From Paenibacillus tundrae (GTDB lineage Bacteria > Bacillota > Bacilli > Paenibacillales > Paenibacillaceae): a stretch of DNA of 64,000 bases. The notes beneath the pieces were generated by a model that was not told where the DNA came from, did no database searches, and saw nothing but the letters and a program-made list of their open reading frames with translations. The position numbers and the translations under genes are program-made. Shown here one piece after another: positions 47,472-54,755 of the stretch (position 1 is its first letter; every line of letters starts with the position of its first letter). The stretch is taken from the NCBI RefSeq assembly GCF_036884255.1, contig NZ_CP145605.1:3658001-3722000 (forward strand), in the 5' to 3' direction.

Positions 47472-47500
47472 AATGTAACACAATGGGAACGATCAGTAAA
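47472..47500 (-). promoter_or_regulatory. Promoter and operator of the second TetR gene
   Basis: On the minus strand TTTACT (47495-47500), 17 bases, and TACATT (47472-47477) form a promoter 21 bases before the start. GAACGATCAGTAAA (47487-47500 on the plus strand) overlaps its -35 box and spacer, matching the site before the SDR gene exactly over 14 bases. Confidence 0.5.
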
Positions 47501-47502
47501 AT

Positions 47503-47688
47503 TAACCTGTAGATACCATACCTTTGGGAACAAGACTTCATGTTCCTTACCTTCGTTCTGTCAGCCATGATCACTTTGACAAATACTTCTTGGCATAGAT
47601 CCTCCGCGTCTGTCTGATTTTTCATCACATAATAGCAAAAATAATATACGTCTTCTCGATACAGCTCGAAAATTTCCCGATCCGTCAT
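47503..47688 (-). pseudogene. Truncated ECF sigma factor gene (N-terminal remnant)
   Basis: About 62 codons starting MTDREIFELYREDVYYFCYYVMKN and continuing DAEDLCQEVFVKV encode region 2 of an ECF sigma factor, with its own AAGGGGG ribosome binding site. Homology then fades, and the frame runs into the promoter of the TetR gene. Region 4 and everything after it are missing, so the product cannot work as a sigma factor. A deletion or the insertion of the TetR/SDR unit cut the gene. Confidence 0.75.
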
Positions 47689-47764
47689 TCTGCACCCCCT
47701 TTTTGGTTATCAGTAATAAGACTAATAAGGCTATGTAATCGTTCATTTTGTGGAAATCACAAGA

Positions 47765-47789
47765 AAAAAAGCCGCTAAATTAGCGACTT
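47765..47789 (-). terminator. Terminator of the GNAT gene, second copy of the 25-bp repeat
   Basis: The same hairpin (CGCTAA/TTAGCG with A-run) as at 45841-45865, identical over 25 bases, placed directly behind the GNAT stop codon. Confidence 0.75.
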
Positions 47790-47797
47790 TGAACTCA

Positions 47798-48196
47798 TCA
47801 AATGGTTCTTGGTATTAAAAACGCCTTCTCTGTTTTCTCAAAGCCAAGTCGTGGATAATATTCCATCGCCGTTGGTGCAGAGAGCAGCAATAATGCTACC
47901 TCTTCACCTAGATGGCTGCGTACACGTTCGATAAGCTGTCTTCCAATGCCATTTCTCTGATAATCCTTACTCACCGCTAGATCTGATAGATAACAACAAT
48001 ACGCGAAATCCGTAATCGCTCTTGCAAGTCCAATCAACTTATCATCATGCCAAGCAGAAACCGTAAGCGTTGCGTTCTCAATCATTCGTTGAATTCGATC
48101 CCGATCATCTACAGGACGTTTAATTCCTGAGCTTCTAAATACGTTCTGAACATCCTCTGGCTTAAGATCGGCATTTATTTTGTACAAAATGTCCAT
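47798..48196 (-). CDS. GNAT family N-acetyltransferase
   Basis: A 132-residue acetyltransferase. The acetyl-CoA-binding motif is VSKDYQRNGIGRQLIE (QxxGxG/A), preceded by the LSDLAV strand and followed by YYPRLGFEK, the usual end. The substrate is unknown. I use the ATG at 48196, which has GGGGTG 6 bases upstream, not the longer frame. The 98-bp gap upstream contains the palindrome TGGACTAGTCCA. Confidence 0.83.
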   Translation of the reverse strand: MDILYKINADLKPEDVQNVFRSSGIKRPVDDRDRIQRMIENATLTVSAWHDDKLIGLARAITDFAYCCYLSDLAVSKDYQRNGIGRQLIERVRSHLGEEVALLLLSAPTAMEYYPRLGFEKTEKAFLIPRTI

Positions 48197-48277
48197 CGAT
48201 GCACCCCACAATTTATTTTAATATACAACGAACATATTAGAATATTGGTAGGGTGTGAAGATCCAATTTGCATGAAA

Positions 48278-48289
48278 TGGACTAGTCCA
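48278..48289. promoter_or_regulatory. Perfect 12-bp palindrome upstream of GNAT gene
   Basis: TGGACTAGTCCA is self-complementary and lies 82-93 bases before the GNAT start. It may be an operator, or chance. Confidence 0.25.
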
Positions 48290-48310
48290 ATGTGATTTGT
48301 CTCTACAATA

Positions 48311-49252
48311 TTATGATCCAAACGCTCCTAACAAACGAGTAACTTCATCGGCAGTAATCGGGATTACTCCGCCATGTCGCTTATGGGTCTTACCTAAGTC
48401 ATACGCATCCTTATCCACCACCCGGAATTCTCCACTATCGAGATCTGAGGTTAATAAAGGAAGATAACCGTCACCCTTAGCAAATTGATCCACGATCAAA
48501 CACCATTCATTGCGGTCATTCATCTTATAAATCTGAGGCCCTTCTACGCCAGGAATCGCTTCCAAAATAGGAGCAGATAGCGGAACGAACGCATCCTTAT
48601 CCAAGGAAGATCCCTTTTCTACCCGGATATTCTTCGTCGTTTCATCTTTCGTATAACGGTAGTAGCTCCCATTGTGCGCGATAATGGTTGTATCGATAAT
48701 GTGGTTCTCTCGCTCAATATATAACTCCGTCGGCGTAAAGCTACGGAAGTCCTTGGTTCGTGAACTATACATTTTCTGTTTACGTTCTGTTTCAGAAGAG
48801 TCAGAAGATCCTCCTCTCGTTGCCGACGCCCAGAATACTAGAAATTCATCTGTCGACTCGTCATAGATGGCTTCTGGTGCCCATACACAGCCCGCGTCGG
48901 ATACACCAACGGTAACTGCGCGAGGCGATGACCAATGCACTAAATCCTCAGATTCCCATACAATAATATCTTTGCTTCCTTCATTTACTGCTGCATCCCA
49001 GCCTTTACCGCTTGCAATCCGGAGATCGGTAGCTATCAGATAAAAGCGGTTATCCTTAGGAGAACGAATTACAAATGGATCTCGAACTCCTCTTTCCCCG
49101 ATCGCTGATCGCAAAACCGGTAAACCTTGATTTAAATCTTGCCAATGCAACCCATCCTCACTGTACGAGAAGTAGACCTGTTCACCATCCGCACTTTCCC
49201 CAATAAAATGAACTAGAAGATAACCCGTATAAGGTACATGTTGTGCTGTCAC
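48311..49252 (-). CDS. GH43-like glycosidase
   Basis: A 313-residue five-bladed beta-propeller of the GH43 type (beta-xylosidases and arabinofuranosidases). Typical segments are ERGVRDPFVIRSP, FYLIATDLR, CVWAPEAIYDE and the general-acid region EGPQIYKM. The N-terminal strand reads YLLVHFIGE where many GH43 enzymes have the base Asp, so the catalytic base may lie elsewhere. No signal peptide is present, so the enzyme is intracellular. The start is GTG behind AAGGAGTG. It fits the arabinose and xylose theme of the window. Confidence 0.78.
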   Translation of the reverse strand: MTAQHVPYTGYLLVHFIGESADGEQVYFSYSEDGLHWQDLNQGLPVLRSAIGERGVRDPFVIRSPKDNRFYLIATDLRIASGKGWDAAVNEGSKDIIVWESEDLVHWSSPRAVTVGVSDAGCVWAPEAIYDESTDEFLVFWASATRGGSSDSSETERKQKMYSSRTKDFRSFTPTELYIERENHIIDTTIIAHNGSYYRYTKDETTKNIRVEKGSSLDKDAFVPLSAPILEAIPGVEGPQIYKMNDRNEWCLIVDQFAKGDGYLPLLTSDLDSGEFRVVDKDAYDLGKTHKRHGGVIPITADEVTRLLGAFGS

Positions 49253-49460
49253 AATGTAACACTCCTTCTAATATCTAATAGTAGGTACATAATCCCGTTG
49301 AGCTCAAGCGTCCTGTCAGTTGCCAGCCTTCATCGTATAAAGCGAGCTTTGGAACAACCTTTGGTAAGGACTATATCCATATTAAATGATTAGGACGGGT
49401 TAAATAAATAGTTTTAATCCATTATCAGCTTGTTTAGAGCGAATGTTTATCACAGCACCT

Positions 49461-50639
49461 CTATTGAAGTAGATCCACAAACCTCTTACTGATCTTATGA
49501 TTGATATCTTCGGGAACGGGTTGTAATCCAGGTTGAAGGGATTCAACATTCGTCAGGATACGATATGCTGCATGCGAGATTAACCCAAAGCCCATATCCA
49601 TAATCTCAATAGGGTTACCATCAGCTCCTGCTAAGTTAAGCGGGTTAGCCTGATGCAATAGATAGATGCTTTTCTCAGCATACGTTATTCGTTCAATCCC
49701 TTCTTTGACGACCTCAACAGACTTCGAAGCCTTCTTCAATTCGCCCACATTGATTTCAAACCCATAATGCCCTGAGTTAGCAAGAATAGCTTTTTCTTTG
49801 AACAATGGAATATGCTGCTCGGTAATCACATTGAAGGTTCCCGTTACCGTAACAATTACATCGGCTTCAGGGATCAAGTCGTGCAATTCGCCAACCAGAT
49901 GTCCGTCTGTTTTGGCATTCAACAATTGAATCGGATTAACGTCATACACGAGTGTCGTAGCCCCCAAACCACGGAACTTCTTCGCTACACCGCTTCCACA
50001 ATAACCATATCCAACAACGAGAACTTTTTTGCCGCCAACGAGAAGACTCGTAGTTCGCATGAAGCCATCGACAACAGATTGTCCAACCCCTAGTGCATTT
50101 TCGAAAATTTGCTTCAAGGGCGAATCATCAATCACGATGACAGGATATTCAGGTTGGACACCTTTTTTCTCAATTAATAGCTTGCCTGTACGCGTCTCTT
50201 CATTGGCACCAATCGGGTTCCATCCCGGCTGTAATTCATGATGAGCAAGAATCAGACTTGCACCATTATCCAAGAAGAGATCAATCTGGTTAGCCATCAC
50301 CATCTTAAGATAGCGTTTGTGTTCATCATATTGGTCTGCTTCCTTGGCTAGAACCGTCACATTGGGTAAAGAGGCTAGATATGCTGCTGTATCTTTCTTA
50401 GTTGTACCTAGACAACCGACCAAGTAGATGTGTGCGGCTCCACCAGCGAGAAGTCCTTCAATCCAGAATCCCGTTTTGGGCTCTATATGCATACTGATCG
50501 CAATGGTTTTACCTTGGAGCACCTGCTCCTCTTGGAACCAATGATTAAGCTCTGCCACAATTGGCATCCTCTCTCTAAACCAATGCATCCGAGATGCCCC
50601 GGCACTAGCCAAACTTGGATCATCAATAATACTATTCAT
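49461..50639 (-). CDS. S-adenosylhomocysteinase-like NAD-binding protein
   Basis: A 392-residue SAHH-fold protein. GANEETRTG and VVGYGYCGSGVAKKFRGLGA match the substrate loop and the NAD motif of SAHH. Several catalytic positions differ: LDNGAS stands for the usual DDGGD, FEN for FDN, and the GHPSF-type histidine is replaced in GADGNPIEIMD. The C-terminal Lys/Tyr cofactor tail is also missing. It is therefore probably a paralogue acting on another nucleoside-like or thioether substrate. GGGGG precedes the ATG. It is divergent from a Crp/Fnr regulator, its likely controller. Confidence 0.75.
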   Translation of the reverse strand: MNSIIDDPSLASAGASRMHWFRERMPIVAELNHWFQEEQVLQGKTIAISMHIEPKTGFWIEGLLAGGAAHIYLVGCLGTTKKDTAAYLASLPNVTVLAKEADQYDEHKRYLKMVMANQIDLFLDNGASLILAHHELQPGWNPIGANEETRTGKLLIEKKGVQPEYPVIVIDDSPLKQIFENALGVGQSVVDGFMRTTSLLVGGKKVLVVGYGYCGSGVAKKFRGLGATTLVYDVNPIQLLNAKTDGHLVGELHDLIPEADVIVTVTGTFNVITEQHIPLFKEKAILANSGHYGFEINVGELKKASKSVEVVKEGIERITYAEKSIYLLHQANPLNLAGADGNPIEIMDMGFGLISHAAYRILTNVESLQPGLQPVPEDINHKISKRFVDLLQ

Positions 50640-50778
50640 AACGAACCCCCTAGTTAATTACATGTTGTGTTGTAATTCGAGGTAAGTATAATATGATAAA
50701 AGGTCAAGCAATAAGGACAAAAGTCCGCTTTTTGGGGGCTCTTTTTCTAAATCGTTGTGCAAAAGGAGACTTAACTGT

Positions 50779-51450
50779 ATGCCCACTAAGGTTAACCCGG
50801 ATATCTCGGCCGCCGTTAAGAAAGCAAATCTACACCAGATCATTACAGATGAAGCTATAGCTAATTTGCAAGTGAGAACATACGCAAAAAACGAGACGGT
50901 TGTCGTCTCGGGTGATGCGTTAGCATTTTTCTATATTATTATTGAAGGCAGAGTGGCAATTCATAATTATTCCGAGCAGGGGAATGTAGCTGTTGTTGAT
51001 TATGTAGAGCAAAACGGAGTATTAGGTGATATGGAATTTTTCAATCATTGCAATTACCTTCACACGGCTGTGGCTGTTGTACCAACAACCATATTACTCA
51101 TTCCACTAGAAGTGGTACACTCTCATCTAACAACATCAGTCTCGTTTCTCATGCGTATGTGTTCGGTTCTCACGGAGAAGTTGATGAAGTCTTCAGTGAA
51201 AAATGCAAGATCATTGCTGTATCCAGGCAAAAATAAACTGTGCAAAACCATTGTACAAACCTCAGAGAAATTCGAATCTTCAACAATTCCTTTTGTTATG
51301 AAGGACATGTCCAGTATGATGGGCATCTCCGACCGCCATATTAGAAGATTGCTCAGTGATCTAGTAGAAGAGAAGATTATCCTGAGACAGAACAAAACGA
51401 TTCAGATTTTGGACATGAAGCAATTACAGCGATATTCCACCGATTTTTAA
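50779..51450 (+). CDS. Crp/Fnr family regulator, YeiL-like
   Basis: A 223-residue regulator. Residues 20-120 form a cyclic-nucleotide-type beta barrel (FFYIIIEGRVAIHNYSEQGNVAVVDYVE, then GVLGDMEFFN). Residues 165-215 hold a winged helix (MSSMMGISDRHIRRLLSDLVEEKII). No Fnr cysteine cluster is visible. The layout is that of YeiL-type proteins. AAGGAG lies 12 bases before ATG 50779. The divergent SAHH-like gene is the probable target; the 139-bp gap contains GGACAAAAGTCC as a possible half-palindromic site. Confidence 0.8.
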   Translation: MPTKVNPDISAAVKKANLHQIITDEAIANLQVRTYAKNETVVVSGDALAFFYIIIEGRVAIHNYSEQGNVAVVDYVEQNGVLGDMEFFNHCNYLHTAVAVVPTTILLIPLEVVHSHLTTSVSFLMRMCSVLTEKLMKSSVKNARSLLYPGKNKLCKTIVQTSEKFESSTIPFVMKDMSSMMGISDRHIRRLLSDLVEEKIILRQNKTIQILDMKQLQRYSTDF

Positions 51451-51474
51451 ATGATTCCTCAACTACAAGTTTTC

Positions 51475-51900
51475 TTACGAGGTAGACACTCTGTAGATGA
51501 TAATATCCAAGCCAGTGTCTGTGGCTTTTCCCTCACCAACGAGAATATCGCTATTCAGAAAGGATAATGCTGTACTATTCGTAATGATTGTAGGCGAAGT
51601 GCGAAACAATGAAGATTTCAACTTTTTATTGATATTCCCGTTATTCTCGATATAAATTTCACAGCTTTGTCCGGTAAAATCCTCACCTTGGAGCATATAT
51701 CTGGCCGACAGACTATGTCGATCTCCGCCCTTCCCAATGACCTGTGTATCCACGCCACCATTAAGCACGATGCCTTCAAAATATTTTCCCGTTACATCTC
51801 CTGTGAACGTAATCATAACGACAGAATCATCCTCGCTATTGCGTAGTTCGAACGTTTCTAAGATCTTCACATGAACCGTAAACACTTCTTCTAATTCCAT
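51475..51900 (-). CDS. DUF3237-like protein
   Basis: A 141-residue, largely beta-stranded protein resembling DUF3237 (GDVTGKYFEGIVLNGGVDTQVI, then HSLSARYMLQGEDFTGQSCEIYIENNGN). The family forms small barrels of unknown function. AAAGGGGTG precedes the ATG. It follows the transketolase/SDR operon but is separated from it by a terminator, and it converges on the Crp/Fnr gene with 24 bases between stops. Confidence 0.68.
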   Translation of the reverse strand: MELEEVFTVHVKILETFELRNSEDDSVVMITFTGDVTGKYFEGIVLNGGVDTQVIGKGGDRHSLSARYMLQGEDFTGQSCEIYIENNGNINKKLKSSLFRTSPTIITNSTALSFLNSDILVGEGKATDTGLDIIIYRVSTS

Positions 51901-51952
51901 AGTTTCACCCCTTTATTGCATCCTATCATACCATTTGCGGCAAAATAAAGGA

Positions 51953-51978
51953 AAGAGCCGCTATCTTGTAGCGGCTTC
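51953..51978 (-). terminator. Terminator of the transketolase/SDR operon
   Basis: GCCGCTA (51957-51963) pairs with TAGCGGC (51969-51975), extended by one A-T pair, followed by TTTCC on the minus strand. Confidence 0.7.
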
Positions 51979-52001
51979 TTACACTCTATAGTTGTTGGCA
52001 A

Positions 52002-52760
52002 TTAATCCATATGAGACCCGCCGTTGATATCAATTTCCTCCCCAGTAATGTAGGAGGCCTCACTTGAAGCTAAGAAAGCAATAGCCGAAGCAATCTCTTC
52101 GGTTTCACCCGGACGTCCCATTGGAATGCCTGCAATGACGCCATCCGCAGTTGGCTGGTCTAGAGATTTCCAGATATCCGTATTCACAAGCCCTGGTGCG
52201 ATACAGTTAACCGTAATACCATCTGTCGCAACTTCTCGTGCGAGGTTTTTGGAGAAACCTAGTACAGCTGCCTTGGATGCAGAATAGTGCGCTCCACCAA
52301 AGACGCCGCCGCCCCGTTTAGCAGATACAGAGGATAGGCTAATGATCCGACCATAATTTTGTTTCTTCATCGGTTCAAGCACGGCTTGAGTACAGAGAAA
52401 GAGTCCGAACATGTTAACATTAAATACACGGGTGACGTCCTCTAATGTCATTTCTGCTACGGTTGCCTTCTGGGATATGCCTGCATTATTCACCAAGATA
52501 TCAATTCTTCCATACGCTTGCAGTACCTTCTCCACCATGGCCTGATTCGATTCAAGGGTGGTAACGTTAAGCTCAACTCCGATGGCTTCCCCGCCTTCTG
52601 CACGAATAGCATCAACGGTCTCTTGAATTCCTTCTTGGTTGATATCAGCAATAACCAGCTTTGCCCCCTGCTTGGCTAGTGTTAGTGCAATCGTTCGTCC
52701 AATTCCTCGTTTAGATCCACTTCCTGTGACAATGGCTACTCTGTTATTTAATTCAAACAT
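52002..52760 (-). CDS. Short-chain dehydrogenase, FabG-like
   Basis: A 252-residue classical SDR. VTGSGSKRGIGRT is the cofactor motif, an Asp at the end of strand 2 (VIADINQ) favours NAD(H), NNAG is present, and the catalytic set is S in LSSVS, Y and K in HYSASKAA. It resembles polyol/sugar-acid dehydrogenases, and its operon with a split transketolase suggests it makes a ketose from a sugar alcohol or acid. The ATG at 52760 has GGAGTG 7 bases upstream; an upstream GTG overlaps that site. Confidence 0.87.
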   Translation of the reverse strand: MFELNNRVAIVTGSGSKRGIGRTIALTLAKQGAKLVIADINQEGIQETVDAIRAEGGEAIGVELNVTTLESNQAMVEKVLQAYGRIDILVNNAGISQKATVAEMTLEDVTRVFNVNMFGLFLCTQAVLEPMKKQNYGRIISLSSVSAKRGGGVFGGAHYSASKAAVLGFSKNLAREVATDGITVNCIAPGLVNTDIWKSLDQPTADGVIAGIPMGRPGETEEIASAIAFLASSEASYITGEEIDINGGSHMD

Positions 52761-52834
52761 GTTATACACTCCTTCAGATGGGTTGATTGCGATCGTTAAG
52801 CAAAATTCTTTCTCAATGCTTATGGATTAAGCAG

Positions 52835-53785
52835 TTATTTTAATAGGGAATGTGCAGTCGCTACGATGTTATCTATCGTGATTCCGTTCATTTCTAGCAA
52901 TTTTTCGTAGGGAGCAGATTCTCCGAATTTGTCCTGAACACCAATTCTGCGGACGACAGCTCCGCCTTCCTCGGCTACAACTTCACTCACTGCACTGCCA
53001 AGACCATTCAAAATGTTATGATCCTCTACAGTGATGATCCGGCCTGTACTTAAGCAATCCACAACAGCCTCACGGTCTAGAGGTTTAATCGTATGGAAAT
53101 CTAGTAATTTAACGGATACACCCTCGTTCTCCAACAATTCCGATGCTTTCAAGGCAAGGTGTAAAGTGTCCCCATTGGCGATAATGGCAATATCTTTGCC
53201 GTCCTTCAACTTTTTGGCTTTACCGATCTCGAACTCTTCATCTTCTCCATATATGACCGGAACTGTATCACGAGTGAACCGAAGATATACTGGACCATAA
53301 TGTTCAGCAGCCTTAGCAACCAGCTTGCGCGTGGAATGGTAGTCAGCAGCCATAATAACCGTCATATTGGGAACTGTGCGCAGTACACCCATATCCTCGA
53401 TGGCTTGATGGCTTCCGCCGTCATTAGCTGGGGTAAGTCCACCATGGGAACAAGCAATTTTCACATTCAAGTGAGGATAGCAGACTTCTTGGCGAATCTG
53501 TTCAAGCATGCGTAGCGAACCAAAAACAGCATATGTGCTAATAAAAGGTATTTTCCCCGTTGTTGCTAGTCCTGCGGCAAGTCCTGCGGCGTTCTGTTCG
53601 GCAATACCCACGTTGATATGCTGGTTCGGAAGCTGATTCGCAAACTCAGTTGTTTTACATGATTTACCGATATCAATATCAACGACATAGATGTTTTTAT
53701 TCTTTTTGCCAAGCTCTACAATTTCGTGTCCAAAACCTTCGCGCGTCGCAATTTTTTTCTCCGTTACGTTATATGTGCTCATCAT
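52835..53785 (-). CDS. Transketolase C-terminal subunit
   Basis: A 316-residue half-transketolase holding the pyrimidine-binding and C-terminal domains. HINVGIAEQNAAGLAAGLA carries the glutamate that activates thiamine diphosphate, followed by CSHGGLTPANDGGSHQ, a substrate-side loop. GGGAGGT and a 4-bp overlap with the N-terminal subunit show coupled synthesis of both halves. Split transketolases are usual in dedicated catabolic operons rather than the central pentose phosphate pathway. Confidence 0.9.
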   Translation of the reverse strand: MMSTYNVTEKKIATREGFGHEIVELGKKNKNIYVVDIDIGKSCKTTEFANQLPNQHINVGIAEQNAAGLAAGLATTGKIPFISTYAVFGSLRMLEQIRQEVCYPHLNVKIACSHGGLTPANDGGSHQAIEDMGVLRTVPNMTVIMAADYHSTRKLVAKAAEHYGPVYLRFTRDTVPVIYGEDEEFEIGKAKKLKDGKDIAIIANGDTLHLALKASELLENEGVSVKLLDFHTIKPLDREAVVDCLSTGRIITVEDHNILNGLGSAVSEVVAEEGGAVVRRIGVQDKFGESAPYEKLLEMNGITIDNIVATAHSLLK

Positions 53786-54615
53786 TTCAGACCTCCCGCA
53801 ATTTCTTCCAAAGCCTGCAGATATTCCGCTTCCTTCGGAGCAACCCCGTGCCAGTTACATACATCCTCCATAAATGAAACCCCTCTGCCCTTAACGGTAT
53901 TGCATACGATGCAGATTGGCTTCCCGTGTTGAATATTACGGATTTCATCCAATGTATCTACGATCTGTTGCATGTCATGACCGTCTATTCTTCGGGTATC
54001 GAAGCCAAAAGCTTTAAATTTCAGCTCCAAATCCAAGTTTGGCATGATCTCATCACAGGTACCGTCAATTTGCAGGTTGTTATCATCCACAAACACAATT
54101 AGATTATCGAGCTGATATTTGTTTGCCGTTTGAGCAGCTTCCCAGATCTGACCTTCCTGGCATTCACCATCTCCCAGCATAGCGAATACTCGGTATGACT
54201 TGTCGTCCCTTTTACCTGCAATCGCCATGCCTACGGCACAAGAGAGCCCTTGACCGAGTGAGCCTGTTGAGATGTCGATTCCCGGACATTTTTTCATATC
54301 AGGATGTCCCTGAAATGGAGAACCGTACTGTCTTAGCGTGTGCACCTTCTCCATTGGAACAAATCCCCGGTGAAGCAATGCAGCATATTGAATCGGGCAT
54401 ACATGTCCTTTGGATAATACGAAGCGATCGCGGTCTTCCCATTTCGGATTAGCTGGGTCTATGTTCATTTCTTTGAAATACAAGGCTGTAATGATATCAG
54501 CTGCAGATAGTGAACCACCTGGATGACCAGACTGTGCTTCATAGATCATCGTGATCGCTGTTTGTCTCAAATCGATTGCTTTTTGCTTGAGTTCTTCAAT
54601 GCTGGGCTTGGTCAT
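53782..54615 (-). CDS. Transketolase N-terminal subunit
   Basis: A 277-residue half-transketolase with the thiamine diphosphate domain. GHPGGSLSAADIITALYF is the substrate loop, and GDGECQEGQIWEAA to FVDDNNLQIDG is the diphosphate/Mg motif. It moves a two-carbon unit from a ketose to an aldose acceptor. The ATG at 54615 lies 6 bases from GAGGTG; the upstream GTG is inside this site. It is first in the operon, and a 23-bp repeat shared with the MFS permease promoter lies 65 bases upstream. Confidence 0.9.
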   Translation of the reverse strand: MTKPSIEELKQKAIDLRQTAITMIYEAQSGHPGGSLSAADIITALYFKEMNIDPANPKWEDRDRFVLSKGHVCPIQYAALLHRGFVPMEKVHTLRQYGSPFQGHPDMKKCPGIDISTGSLGQGLSCAVGMAIAGKRDDKSYRVFAMLGDGECQEGQIWEAAQTANKYQLDNLIVFVDDNNLQIDGTCDEIMPNLDLELKFKAFGFDTRRIDGHDMQQIVDTLDEIRNIQHGKPICIVCNTVKGRGVSFMEDVCNWHGVAPKEAEYLQALEEIAGGLK

Positions 54616-54679
54616 TATGCTCACCTCATAAGAATTTTGATAGTTAATTTTTTCTTTTGTTATTTGGTTATCTTGTTCA

Positions 54680-54702
54680 CTTGTTAACTTGTATCCTAAG
54701 TT
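54680..54702 (-). promoter_or_regulatory. Candidate GntR operator before the transketolase operon
   Basis: A 23-bp sequence starting CTTGTTAACTTGTATCC and ending AAGTT, with AACTT-N7-AAGTT symmetry. It is identical at 56258-56280 before the MFS gene. The GntR/FCD gene at 56400-57110 is the likely binding protein. Confidence 0.65.
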
Positions 54703-54707
54703 GTTGT

Positions 54708-54746
54708 AAAAAAACGAGCACTTTGCTCAGATTCTAATACTCGTTT
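54708..54746 (-). terminator. Terminator of the MFS permease gene
   Basis: AAACGAG (54712-54718) pairs with CTCGTTT (54740-54746). Seven T's follow on the minus strand. It separates the permease from the transketolase operon, so each needs its own promoter. Confidence 0.7.
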
Positions 54747-54755
54747 CACGTGCGG

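Noticed and set aside
46873..47688. A genuine sigma-TetR fusion protein
   Set aside because: A strong ribosome binding site and start codon precede the TetR domain, a promoter-like sequence lies in the join, and the linker has no protein-like character.
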